This document shows positions 1-9,773 of a stretch of DNA of 64,000 bases, piece after piece (position 1 is the stretch's first letter; each line of letters begins with the position of its first letter). A program made the position numbers and the translations under genes. Under the pieces are notes generated by a model. It made no database searches. It saw only the letters and a program-made list of their open reading frames with translations, and was not told the DNA's origin. The stretch comes from FLUQ01 sp031551515 (GTDB taxonomy: Bacteria; Desulfobacterota; Desulfovibrionia; Desulfovibrionales; Desulfovibrionaceae): NCBI GenBank assembly GCA_031551515.1, contig JAVBNL010000028.1, positions 7,077 to 71,076 on the forward strand, read 5' to 3'.

Positions 1-337
1 CCCCACGGTTTTGCCGGTCAATTGCACGCCTTCGGTACGCCGCCACACGCCGGCGCGCATCTCGCGGTCCATACGGGCGAAGCCTTTGGCCGAAGCCCAC
101 ATCAGGCCGAAAGCGCATTCCGCAACCGCCGTATCGCCGTAATTGCGGATGAGGTGCACCATTACGCCCATATCCGCCAGGGCCTCGATGTCCATATAGC
201 TGCGCGCGCCGGTGCCAGAAAGACCACATCCGTCAGACCCGGGCACCGCTGCGCCATTGCAAGGGGAAAACCGGTGTGGTCCACGATCATGATTTCCGCG
301 TCGCCCACCAGCGCGGGCAGATCGTCCAGCCGCCCCG
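1..337 (-). pseudogene. D-isomer-specific 2-hydroxyacid dehydrogenase fragment, truncated and frameshifted
   Basis: Read on the minus strand, this encodes part of an NAD-dependent 2-hydroxyacid dehydrogenase. It begins with LDDLPALVGDAEIMIVDHTG and continues as GTGARSYMDIEALADMG, RNYGDTAVAECAFGLMWAS and VQLTGKTVG, which are family blocks leading into the Rossmann domain. The usual N-terminal 40-50 residues are absent because the reading collides with an unrelated gene at about 335. One base appears to be missing near 213-217, so the two halves lie in different frames. The gene would continue beyond the left edge. Whether this is a decayed gene or an assembly or sequencing error cannot be told from the window. 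Confidence 0.7.
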
Positions 338-561
338 CCGAAGTCTTCGGCATCAAGAACCAGGGCCTTCTGAAAGCCGGCTACGCCGCCGACGTGGTGG
401 TTTTCGACCCCGAGACCATCATCGACAAGGGCACCTATGACGAGCCGCGCCAGCATCCGGACGGCATCATCCACGTGCTGGTCAACGGCCAGCCGGTGGT
501 CAAAGACGGCAAGCACGACCCTGGCGTTCTGGCAGGCCAGGTGTTGCGTAAAGGCAAATAG
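331..561 (+). pseudogene. C-terminal remnant of N-acyl-D-amino-acid deacylase (D-aminoacylase)
   Basis: The translation from about PAEVFGIKNQGLLKAGYAAD onward carries the closing blocks of the D-aminoacylase/amidohydrolase family: DVVVFDPETI, then HPDGIIHVLVNGQPVVKDG, ending LAGQVLRKGK. Only about 75 of the usual 480 or so residues are present. The metal-binding N-terminal barrel is missing; upstream of about 331 the strand is instead antisense to a dehydrogenase. The open frame running back to position 22 is a chimera and not a gene. It is followed by a GC hairpin repeat and an intrinsic terminator, so the 3' end of the original gene seems intact. Confidence 0.75.
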
Positions 562-565
562 TACG

Positions 566-615
566 AAAGCAGGGCGCTGCCCCACGCCCCGGCAGGGGCT
601 TGGCCCCTGCACCCG
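566..615. repeat. GC-rich hairpin repeat, copy 1
   Basis: Intergenic sequence dominated by G/C runs that fold on themselves, with GCAGGGGC-ttg-GCCCCTGC as the clearest stem (about 592-611). Related sequence occurs around 23989-24092 and 45152-45202, each time directly downstream of a coding region or between convergent genes. Confidence 0.6.
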
Positions 616-627
616 CTAAATAAATAT

Positions 628-660
628 CCCCCGGCATAGTGATATGCCGGGGGGTTTTCA
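628..660 (+). terminator. Intrinsic terminator after the deacylase remnant
   Basis: A 10-bp perfect stem, CCCCCGGCAT/ATGCCGGGGG, with a 6-base loop is followed by GTTTTC. It terminates plus-strand transcription from the remnant. It also sits between that remnant and the minus-strand kinase that ends at 749. Confidence 0.75.
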
Positions 661-748
661 TCGCTATTGTCAGTAAAATTGCGCAGATGCGCGCACAGTA
701 CGCTTTTTGGGGCCGCCATATCGACAGCGCCCAAGGGCATGCCGCCTT

Positions 749-3070
<2,322 letters not shown>

Positions 3071-3153
3071 GTGGATTCCGCCGGCCGGACGTACTCTTCC
3101 CGAATTTTCTTCGCAAGAGGATGTCCGGTAATGACTGCCCTGTCAATGCGTCA

Positions 3154-5337
3154 TTATTGCAAGGCGGAAGCGCCTTGGGCGCCCGGCGCGTCGGGCAGCG
3201 CGAAGGGGCAAAACAGGCTGATGCTGGTGCCTACTCCCGCTTTGCTTTCAAGGCGTATCTCACCGCCCATGGCCCGCGCCAGCTTTTCGCTGAGGGCAAG
3301 CCCCAGCCCGGCGCCCCCGTATGCGCGGGTGCTGCTTCCACCGGCCTGAGAAAAGCGCTGAAACAACTTTTCCCGCACTTGTTCCTCAATGCCTATGCCG
3401 GTATCGCTCACCGTGACGCACAGGCGCGCCTTTTTTTCCGTCCGCCCGGCCAGACGGCAAGAAATGCGGATGCCGCCCTCGCGCGTGAACTTGACCGCAT
3501 TGCTCATGAAATTGCCGAGAATGCGGGTGAAAGCGTTGGAGTCGCCGCGAAGATTCGGCGGAACGCCGGGGCCCATATCCAGGCTGAGGCTGAGGCCCTT
3601 GACCGCGGCGGCGGCGGCGAATTCCCGTCGGACCCCCTCCAGCGCCTCCGCCGGGCTGAACGGCCTGTCTTCGACGACCACAAAACCTGATTCAAGCGCG
3701 GTAAAATCCAGAATGTTATCCACAAGCCCGAGCAAAGAGCGGCTGGCGGCGTTCATCTTTTCAAGATAATCCGCCTGCCGCGCATCATGGGGCGTGCGCT
3801 TGAGCAGTTGGAGAAAGCCCGTGATCGCATTCATGGGCGTGCGTATCTCATGGCTCATGTTTGAAAGAAAAACGCTTTTGGCCCTGTCCGCGGCCTCCGC
3901 TTTTTCACGCAGAACTTCTGATTCCTTCAGCGACGCGGCCAGGTGGGCCGTCAGCTCTTCCCGGGCGCGCCTGACGGCAAGAAGCTCCGTCTCGTCACGG
4001 ATAAAATAGAGACGGCGCCCTCCCTCAAGCGGCCGCACGACGCACACGGCGGCCAGGCTCCCGCCGTCTTTGCGGCGGCCTTGCATTTCTATGCCGGCGC
4101 AACTCAAAATGGCTCCGGCGAGGGCCGCGCCGGGAAAAAGGTCTGCAATGCGCAAGTGCAGCAGTTCATTTTTTGTATACCCGAAAATGGCGCAAGCGGC
4201 GGGGTTCACGTTCACAATGCGCCCGTGGGGCCCGGCTGTCAGCATGCCCGCGGGGGCGCTGTCCACATAAAGTTGCCTGCGTCTTGCTCTCTCAACGACC
4301 AGTTTGCGCGAAGCGACGGAACGCACCGCAAAAGCCAGAAAAATGCTGAGCCCGGCCCCGCCGGCGCAGAACAGCGCGAACATGTTGCGTGAAAAAGCCA
4401 GTTCCTGATGCAGCTCACTGCCGGCGCGCCGAAACAGCACCCACCACGTGCTCGCGGCGGCGTGGGGCAAAGGCACGGGCGTCGCGGCATAGTCGAACCG
4501 CTTGCCGTCAAAATCCGTCTGAAACGTGACTCCGTCTTTTTTGCTCAGGTGCGGCAAAAGCGCCCTGCCCTTTTGCGCAGAATCGGGGTTACGAGTCTGG
4601 CGCTCGTGCAAGCTGCCCAAAAACTGCCCTCGGTCGTCCAGAATCTCCAACTGCCCGGTCTTGCCCAGCATGAAGTCGGAAACGAACATCCGGGTGAAAT
4701 ATTCCAGCTTTACCGCAAACCCCAGGCCGGCCACGGTTTCTTCCCGTTCGTTCTTCACCGGCACCATGACCATAAACAAATGTGGGAAACCGGGAACCGA
4801 ACTGGCTTTGGCCTCGCTGACAAACGCGCTTTTGCCTTCAGCCATGGCCCGTGAATAACTCAAGGAAGCGCCACCGAATCCAATGCCCCGGCCGCCGACG
4901 GAATCAAGCATGAACTCGCCCGGGTAAACGTGGGTAAATTCGCCGTTAACGCCGGGCAACGTGAGGCTGCGCCCATCCGGCCGCATATTCAGGATAGCTA
5001 TGAACGCGAGATAGTGCTGCAACCCGTGCGTCTGCCGCAAGATTTTTTCGGCTTCCGCCCGTAGCGCCGCGTCGGAGGGCCTTTCGCAATACCGCCTGAC
5101 CGTCATATCGTTCGCGAGGATTTTGGCCTGAATGACCTGTTCCCCAACCCACAAATGCATGGCGGAAGCGACCTGGGCGCTCAGGCTTATGTTCAGCGCG
5201 CTGTCCATGGCCTGGCGCTGTTTATACAACTGCGAATAAGCAAGCATGCCTATCGAGGCGAATACCGTTATAAAAAAAAGAGCGGCACCAATGAGGTACC
5301 GCTTTCTGACAAACCAATGATAGTGGAAAAAACGCAT
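3154..5337 (-). CDS. Membrane sensor histidine kinase with periplasmic sensor and PAS
   Basis: A 727-residue kinase. Transmembrane helices lie at about 13-35 and 319-338, bracketing a large periplasmic region that resembles a double-Cache sensor in size and position. PAS (355-450), a coiled segment, HisKA with H496 in MSHEIRTPMN, and a HATPase with DTGIGI and GGAGLGL follow. It has no receiver domain, unlike the kinase gene downstream. The start at 5337 is chosen because GAGGA lies 6-7 bases upstream; an ATG 36 bases earlier lacks a ribosome site. The AT-rich stretch upstream is the likely promoter region for both kinases. Confidence 0.93.
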   Translation of the reverse strand: MRFFHYHWFVRKRYLIGAALFFITVFASIGMLAYSQLYKQRQAMDSALNISLSAQVASAMHLWVGEQVIQAKILANDMTVRRYCERPSDAALRAEAEKILRQTHGLQHYLAFIAILNMRPDGRSLTLPGVNGEFTHVYPGEFMLDSVGGRGIGFGGASLSYSRAMAEGKSAFVSEAKASSVPGFPHLFMVMVPVKNEREETVAGLGFAVKLEYFTRMFVSDFMLGKTGQLEILDDRGQFLGSLHERQTRNPDSAQKGRALLPHLSKKDGVTFQTDFDGKRFDYAATPVPLPHAAASTWWVLFRRAGSELHQELAFSRNMFALFCAGGAGLSIFLAFAVRSVASRKLVVERARRRQLYVDSAPAGMLTAGPHGRIVNVNPAACAIFGYTKNELLHLRIADLFPGAALAGAILSCAGIEMQGRRKDGGSLAAVCVVRPLEGGRRLYFIRDETELLAVRRAREELTAHLAASLKESEVLREKAEAADRAKSVFLSNMSHEIRTPMNAITGFLQLLKRTPHDARQADYLEKMNAASRSLLGLVDNILDFTALESGFVVVEDRPFSPAEALEGVRREFAAAAAVKGLSLSLDMGPGVPPNLRGDSNAFTRILGNFMSNAVKFTREGGIRISCRLAGRTEKKARLCVTVSDTGIGIEEQVREKLFQRFSQAGGSSTRAYGGAGLGLALSEKLARAMGGEIRLESKAGVGTSISLFCPFALPDAPGAQGASALQ

Positions 5338-5628
5338 AGTTTTCCTCAGCGAAACATAATAATACACACTCAAAATACAAAAATACTCCTATGCGCATTC
5401 AATATATAAATAACGTATAATTTATATATAGGTATAAATATAAAAAATAAAATATCTCATAATAAAAACTAATACATCCATTTTATTTTTTATGTTATAT
5501 TATATATATACTATACAGTTTTAAGTCAATTGCTAAATAATAAACGAAATAAAAGATAAATACGCTTAACTTATATATGGTATTGTGAAAAAAGGAAGAT
5601 GTTATCGTATATATTCTTACCAAAATGG
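5338..5628. other. AT-rich intergenic region upstream of the kinase pair
   Basis: About 290 bases consisting almost entirely of A/T, including many TATATA-type runs, in an otherwise GC-rich window. No open frame, tRNA or clear hairpin was seen. It separates the stop of the SpoIIE-like gene (5629) from the kinase start and must contain the kinase promoter. The A/T content leaves too many TATAAT-like matches to pick one. Confidence 0.6.
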
Positions 5629-6768
5629 CTAATACTGTTTTTCTGTAACCAGTTTTCCCATTTCTTTCAGCTTTTCCGCTATCAAACGTACTGTTTTCTT
5701 TCTGGGCATGACGCCGATCTGCTTGAATAAGATGCCTGAATGCGCGGTGTTCGTGCCGCCGCCCATGAAAAAGTGCACCACGTCGGCGCGGGTCAGCATG
5801 GCGGCCAGGCGTTCCACCACGCCGCCTTCGAATTCTTCCGCCGGTTCCCCAAGGATATTATAGGTCTGGTTCAGCATAATGGCCCCTTCGGCGGTCAGGT
5901 CTATGCCTTCCATAAAATACTCGGGGGGTGAGCCGAACAAGGCGCCGACTTTGAGCATTTTTACTTCGCGCTTCAGCTCGCGCCCCACGATTTCCGCAGT
6001 GGTGGAGCCGCAAATGACCTTTTCGCCCGGCATGGCCATAAAATCGCGCACATAGGCGGCGTCTTTGGCGGCCTGCGAAGGCGGCCCCGTCAGCACCGTC
6101 AGTTGCGCTGCCTCGCGGCAATGCAGGGCCGCAAAGGTGGCGTCGTCTTCATAACGCCCGCCGGAAACTGCGGCAACCATGGCCAGTACATTTTCCGGCA
6201 GTGTGTAAACGGATGTTTCAGTCACCCCGCGCTTGCCCACAAAGTCCGCCACGCCTTGCGAGCCGATGCCCATGCCCATGCCGTGCCCCATGCCCGCCTG
6301 AGTCACCCCGTCAGACGAAAGCAAGAGACTGTCGCCAAGCTCCAGCACGCCGGAAACTTCGCCCACCACCTCGCGGCCCGCCGTATAGAACACGGGGTTG
6401 AGCACCGCGGCCGAGCCGTTCAGAACGGCGACGGGTTCGGGTGATTCATAAGTATAGACCGAAAAATGGCCGTCGCGCGTGATGACCGTCAAAGAAAAGG
6501 CGGAAAAAGGTATTTTCTCTTCCCTCGCCTTGTGCATTGAGGCCGCGGTCATTTCCGCCGCCGTGCGAGGCGGCACTCCTGTCTTGAGCAGCTCATGCAG
6601 ACGGCTGGCGCAGCTGATGGCCGCTATGTTGGCATACGCGCCGGAACCGATGCCGTCGCACAAAATGAACAGCGTGCCTTCCATGCTTCTGTCACAAATG
6701 CAGGCGTCGCCGCAGACCACCTGGCCGCGCTTACGTTCTTGCCCGACGATATCTTCAAAAAACTTCAC
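5629..6768 (-). CDS. SpoIIE-type PP2C serine phosphatase partnered with a sensory hydrogenase
   Basis: A 379-residue protein. Its first about 220 residues are a PP2C/SpoIIE phosphatase domain: GDACICDR, FILCDGIGSGAYAN (metal aspartate D38), LELGDSLLLSSDGV and a late YEDDATFAAL. The C-terminal about 150 residues (KVICGSTTAEIVGRELK to the end) match nothing I can name. The start overlaps the preceding gene's stop by four bases (ATGA), implying translational coupling with the [FeFe]-hydrogenase-like sensor. SpoIIE phosphatases next to HydS-type proteins are known from clostridia and related anaerobes. Here the likely role is to turn the redox or H2 state into dephosphorylation of a target protein; the target is unknown. 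Confidence 0.85.
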   Translation of the reverse strand: MKFFEDIVGQERKRGQVVCGDACICDRSMEGTLFILCDGIGSGAYANIAAISCASRLHELLKTGVPPRTAAEMTAASMHKAREEKIPFSAFSLTVITRDGHFSVYTYESPEPVAVLNGSAAVLNPVFYTAGREVVGEVSGVLELGDSLLLSSDGVTQAGMGHGMGMGIGSQGVADFVGKRGVTETSVYTLPENVLAMVAAVSGGRYEDDATFAALHCREAAQLTVLTGPPSQAAKDAAYVRDFMAMPGEKVICGSTTAEIVGRELKREVKMLKVGALFGSPPEYFMEGIDLTAEGAIMLNQTYNILGEPAEEFEGGVVERLAAMLTRADVVHFFMGGGTNTAHSGILFKQIGVMPRKKTVRLIAEKLKEMGKLVTEKQY

Positions 6769-8522
6769 GGCTGCCGCCCTTTGCCGTCCGCCTCGTCAGG
6801 CGGGGTCTCGTCTTCAAAAAGCGCCATCAGCCGGCGCACGAACTCCTCGTTGCGGGCCGTGCTTTTACCCAGGTAGTGCGCCATTTCTTGCGAAAAAGCT
6901 ATCTGGCGGTCCAACAGGTCTTTGGCCTGCTGCAGGGTCTGCCGTTTGATCAGATCCATCTGCCCCGCGTCGAATTTCAATTGCGAGATATCGGTGTACG
7001 TACCGACGTACTGGTTCTCTTCACGCAGGGCGTAAAGCAACTCGTGGTACTTGATGCCGTATTTGGTGCGGATGGATTCATACGAATCAACCGCGCCGGT
7101 CAGCATCTTTTCGTACCCTTCCGCGTTGACCAAATAGGATATCCGGCGGCCCAGAATATCGTCGTTACACATGAACATGCGCTGAAAGGCGGGGTTCATG
7201 CTGCAAATGTTCAACTCGCGGTCCAGCACCACAACACCGCTGGGGCTGGTCTCTATGACCCGGTCCGAACGCTGCTGGGCCAGGCGCCGCATGTAGGGCA
7301 TGCACATTGCCGCTTCCGCCAGGCCCCGCGCCACGGCAATGGCGTTATCCAGGCAGCTTTTATAACCGCAGGCTCCGCAATTGAGTTGAAAAGCCGGATC
7401 CAGTTTGCCCGTGGCCTTGAAAACCTCGTTGATCTGGCTTTCGCTCACGTCTTCGGGCAGGGCCGCGCCGCTGCCGGTAAAGGCGGCCGCCAGGGGCACC
7501 GCCTGCCCCCCGCCCACGGCCGCGGTATCTCCGGCGTGCCTGGCGTAGTCGATAACCCCCCTGCGCCGCTCGTACACGTTCTTTTCACGGGGAAAACCGG
7601 GGCCGCCCACACAGCCGCCGCTGCAAAAAAGGGGCTCGACCACATGATACCGCCACTGGGCGGCCGGGACGGCCAAAAGCCCCATGACATCTTCCGCGCC
7701 GGAAAGGTGCAGCACGTCATCTTCCGTACCGTCGCAGGCGATATCGCCTGTTTTGAGCATGCCGCCCTGCAAGGGAAAAAGCCGCGCGCGCAGGTCGTAT
7801 TCGCCGGATTCAAAGGCGCTTTCGCTGCATTGGCCCAGATCCACAGCTTCCTCTTCCATCCACTGCAAAAGCTCGGTAAAGGTCAACGCCGCGTCAACGG
7901 CGTCGCGATTTTCCGGCCGTAACGCCTCGGATTTTTTGGCCGCGCAGGGTCCGATAAAAACCACGGCGCACTCCGCGCCGTAGCGCTCTTTCAGCATGCG
8001 GCCGTGCGCCACCATGGGGGAAACCACGCGGATCAAAAGATCCGTATACTCCGGCCGATACATCTCCACATAGTTGACCACCGCCGGACAGGCCGTGCAA
8101 ATGCCCCCCCGGTGCGCGTCTTTGAACGATTCTGCAGTGATTTTCGCCGCGCCTTCGGCTGTTTCGCTGACATGGGCGAAACCCAGCCGCCGCAAACCCG
8201 CGGGCAGCCGCGCCGCCCGTTCCCCGCCGAACAGGGCGGGAAAAGAAGGGGCCACGCTGGCGGCAACGGCCTTTCGCGTGCGCAGCAGCTCTTTGACGTC
8301 CGCCAGATTGGAATGGATGGTTTTTGCCTGCTGCGGGCACTCGCGCACGCAGGTGCCGCATTTGATGCACAGGCTGTCTTCCACAAAGGCCTGCCCGCCT
8401 GTGACCCTGATGGCCTTTACCGGACAGGCCCGCACGCAGCGGTAGCAATCCTGGCAGTTCGCCGTTACCGTGTAGATGGTGCTGCGCCCGTCGCCGCCCT
8501 CAAAGGCTCTGCCGCCCGCCAT
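6765..8522 (-). CDS. hydS: Sensory [FeFe]-hydrogenase-like protein with PAS domain (HydS type)
   Basis: A 585-residue protein. Two 4Fe-4S ferredoxin motifs come first (C23/26/29/33 and C52/55/58/62). A hydrogenase large-subunit domain follows with all three H-cluster loops in modified form: CTACPAVV (140s), IGPCAAKKSE (C193) and LFCSGGCVGG (C300, C304). Next come an extra Fe-S domain (NCGACGYKSC plus C407) and a PAS domain (425-520). The cysteine used for proton relay in catalytic enzymes (TSCCP) is replaced by alanine at residue 144, as in HydS-type sensors, so high turnover is unlikely. A good ribosome site (AAGGAGA) precedes the ATG. It forms an operon with the phosphatase downstream. Confidence 0.88.
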   Translation of the reverse strand: MAGGRAFEGGDGRSTIYTVTANCQDCYRCVRACPVKAIRVTGGQAFVEDSLCIKCGTCVRECPQQAKTIHSNLADVKELLRTRKAVAASVAPSFPALFGGERAARLPAGLRRLGFAHVSETAEGAAKITAESFKDAHRGGICTACPAVVNYVEMYRPEYTDLLIRVVSPMVAHGRMLKERYGAECAVVFIGPCAAKKSEALRPENRDAVDAALTFTELLQWMEEEAVDLGQCSESAFESGEYDLRARLFPLQGGMLKTGDIACDGTEDDVLHLSGAEDVMGLLAVPAAQWRYHVVEPLFCSGGCVGGPGFPREKNVYERRRGVIDYARHAGDTAAVGGGQAVPLAAAFTGSGAALPEDVSESQINEVFKATGKLDPAFQLNCGACGYKSCLDNAIAVARGLAEAAMCMPYMRRLAQQRSDRVIETSPSGVVVLDRELNICSMNPAFQRMFMCNDDILGRRISYLVNAEGYEKMLTGAVDSYESIRTKYGIKYHELLYALREENQYVGTYTDISQLKFDAGQMDLIKRQTLQQAKDLLDRQIAFSQEMAHYLGKSTARNEEFVRRLMALFEDETPPDEADGKGRQP

Positions 8523-8542
8523 ATATCTTCTCCTTGCTCCAA

Positions 8543-8566
8543 TGTGTAATTATATAATATTACACA
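8543..8566 (-). promoter_or_regulatory. Palindromic operator and -10 region of the hydS operon
   Basis: TGTGTAAT and ATTACACA form perfect 8-bp arms around an 8-base A/T spacer, 20-44 bases upstream of the hydS start. The minus strand contains TATAAT at 8554-8549 inside the palindrome. That arrangement suits a repressor or a CRP/FNR-class regulator overlapping the promoter. The protein that binds it is not identifiable from the window. Confidence 0.5.
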
Positions 8567-8692
8567 CTTTTTATCATAAAACTTGTGTATGAAAAATATT
8601 TCTCGGAGTTTGTGAAGTCAAGCACTTTCTCCCCCACATCCGCATACGCCTCGAAATACGCGAGGCCGGAATCCGATTTTTCGAAGAGCCAG

Positions 8693-8818
8693 GTAGTGGC
8701 TCAATTTGCGCTTCAGACGAGGAAGGCGGGTTCCGGGCGAAGCGAAGTGTATTAAACATACACGAGCTTCGGACCGGAACCCGCCTGACGAAGTATCAAG
8801 CGTAAATTCAGCCACTAC
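8693..8818. repeat. 126-bp imperfect palindrome downstream of tonB
   Basis: The ends GTAGTGGCT and AGCCACTAC pair, as do inner blocks AATTTGCGCTT/AAGCGTAAATT and GGCGGGTTCCGG/CCGGAACCCGCC. The centre is GTGTAT-taaac-ATACAC. The last bases overlap the tonB stop codon. It could act as a transcription terminator or RNA-stabilising hairpin. Its length and the similar elements at 20367-20490 and 49928-49990 suggest a dispersed palindromic repeat. Confidence 0.75.
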
Positions 8819-9720
8819 TACTGCAAGCGGAATTCTATGGGGACGAGCGCCTGCCCCGCAACGGCCATGCCCGCCAGCCGCGCGGGCTTGAACCGCCAGC
8901 GCCGCACCGCCTTCACCGCCGCGTCATCCAGCATGTCATAGCCGCTGCTGCGCCGCACGGTAACCTGTTGGGCCGTGCCTTCGGCGGTCACATCGACCAG
9001 CAGAACGACCGCCCCTTCCTGCCCGCGCTGGCGGGCTATTTCCGGATACGCGGGCTTGGGGTTGGCGACGGAGCCGAGCGGTTCCGCCTTGCCCGTGCCG
9101 CCGCCGGGCCCCGCGCCTGTGGGGGAACCATCAAGAGCGCCGGAGGGGGACCCCGTAGGCACGCCTTCGGCAGGGCCGGGCCGCTCGCCGGGCGCCGCGC
9201 CGGCGGATTCACCCGTGGCGGGGCCGCTGCCGAGCGCGGTCTCAGTGCGCGGGGGGGCCGGTTTTTGCGGTTTTGCGCTTGCGCGCGCGCGTTCCGGCCG
9301 GGTGGTCTCGGCCGTCTGCTTGGGCGTCTTGTTTTTTTCCGGTTTGCGTTCTTCCGTCAGGGTGGCGATTTTCACGGCCCGATCCGGATCAAGCTTGTCC
9401 GGCTCCGCCGCCGCGCGCGCAGCCGCTTGTGGTTTGACCTGTTCAGGCCCCGGCTTCGCCGTTTCAACCGGCGCGGGCTTTCCCGCCGGACCGGCGCCCG
9501 TTCCGGCAGCGCCTGGCGGGGCGTTCTTGACGCCCAAAAGCGGCCCGGCCAGGGTGATTTCCACGCCCAGCCCGCCGGGGCCGCCGTCAAGCGGAACAGG
9601 AGGGCTGTAAGCGAAAAGGCCCGCCAGCAGGCCGGCGTGCGCGGTGGCGGAAAGGATCACCGCCAGGATGAGCCCCCCCGCATGCCGCGCCCGTAAGCGC
9701 AATGCCGGCAAAACCTTCAC
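8818..9720 (-). CDS. tonB: TonB-like energy transducer
   Basis: About 300 residues. One N-terminal transmembrane anchor (GGLILAVILSATAHAGLLAG) is followed by a long Pro/Ala/Lys-rich periplasm-spanning region. The C-terminal TonB domain contains PAYPEIARQRGQEGAVVLLV, SSGYDMLDDAAV and VRRWRFKPA. It should link the inner-membrane proton motive force to the outer-membrane receptor encoded just upstream. The start is taken as GTG at 9720 because GGAGG lies 7 bases before it; longer readings run back into the receptor gene. No exbB/exbD is present here, so it would borrow those from elsewhere. It is the last gene of the B12 uptake operon. Confidence 0.88.
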   Translation of the reverse strand: MKVLPALRLRARHAGGLILAVILSATAHAGLLAGLFAYSPPVPLDGGPGGLGVEITLAGPLLGVKNAPPGAAGTGAGPAGKPAPVETAKPGPEQVKPQAAARAAAEPDKLDPDRAVKIATLTEERKPEKNKTPKQTAETTRPERARASAKPQKPAPPRTETALGSGPATGESAGAAPGERPGPAEGVPTGSPSGALDGSPTGAGPGGGTGKAEPLGSVANPKPAYPEIARQRGQEGAVVLLVDVTAEGTAQQVTVRRSSGYDMLDDAAVKAVRRWRFKPARLAGMAVAGQALVPIEFRLQ

Positions 9721-9773
9721 GCCTTTACCTCCTATATCGCCGTCAAACGCTGTTGCACCGTGTATACTACTAC

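Noticed and set aside
22..561. A continuous 179-codon plus-strand frame
   Set aside because: Its first about 100 codons are antisense to a dehydrogenase fragment; only the end is a real (deacylase) coding remnant.
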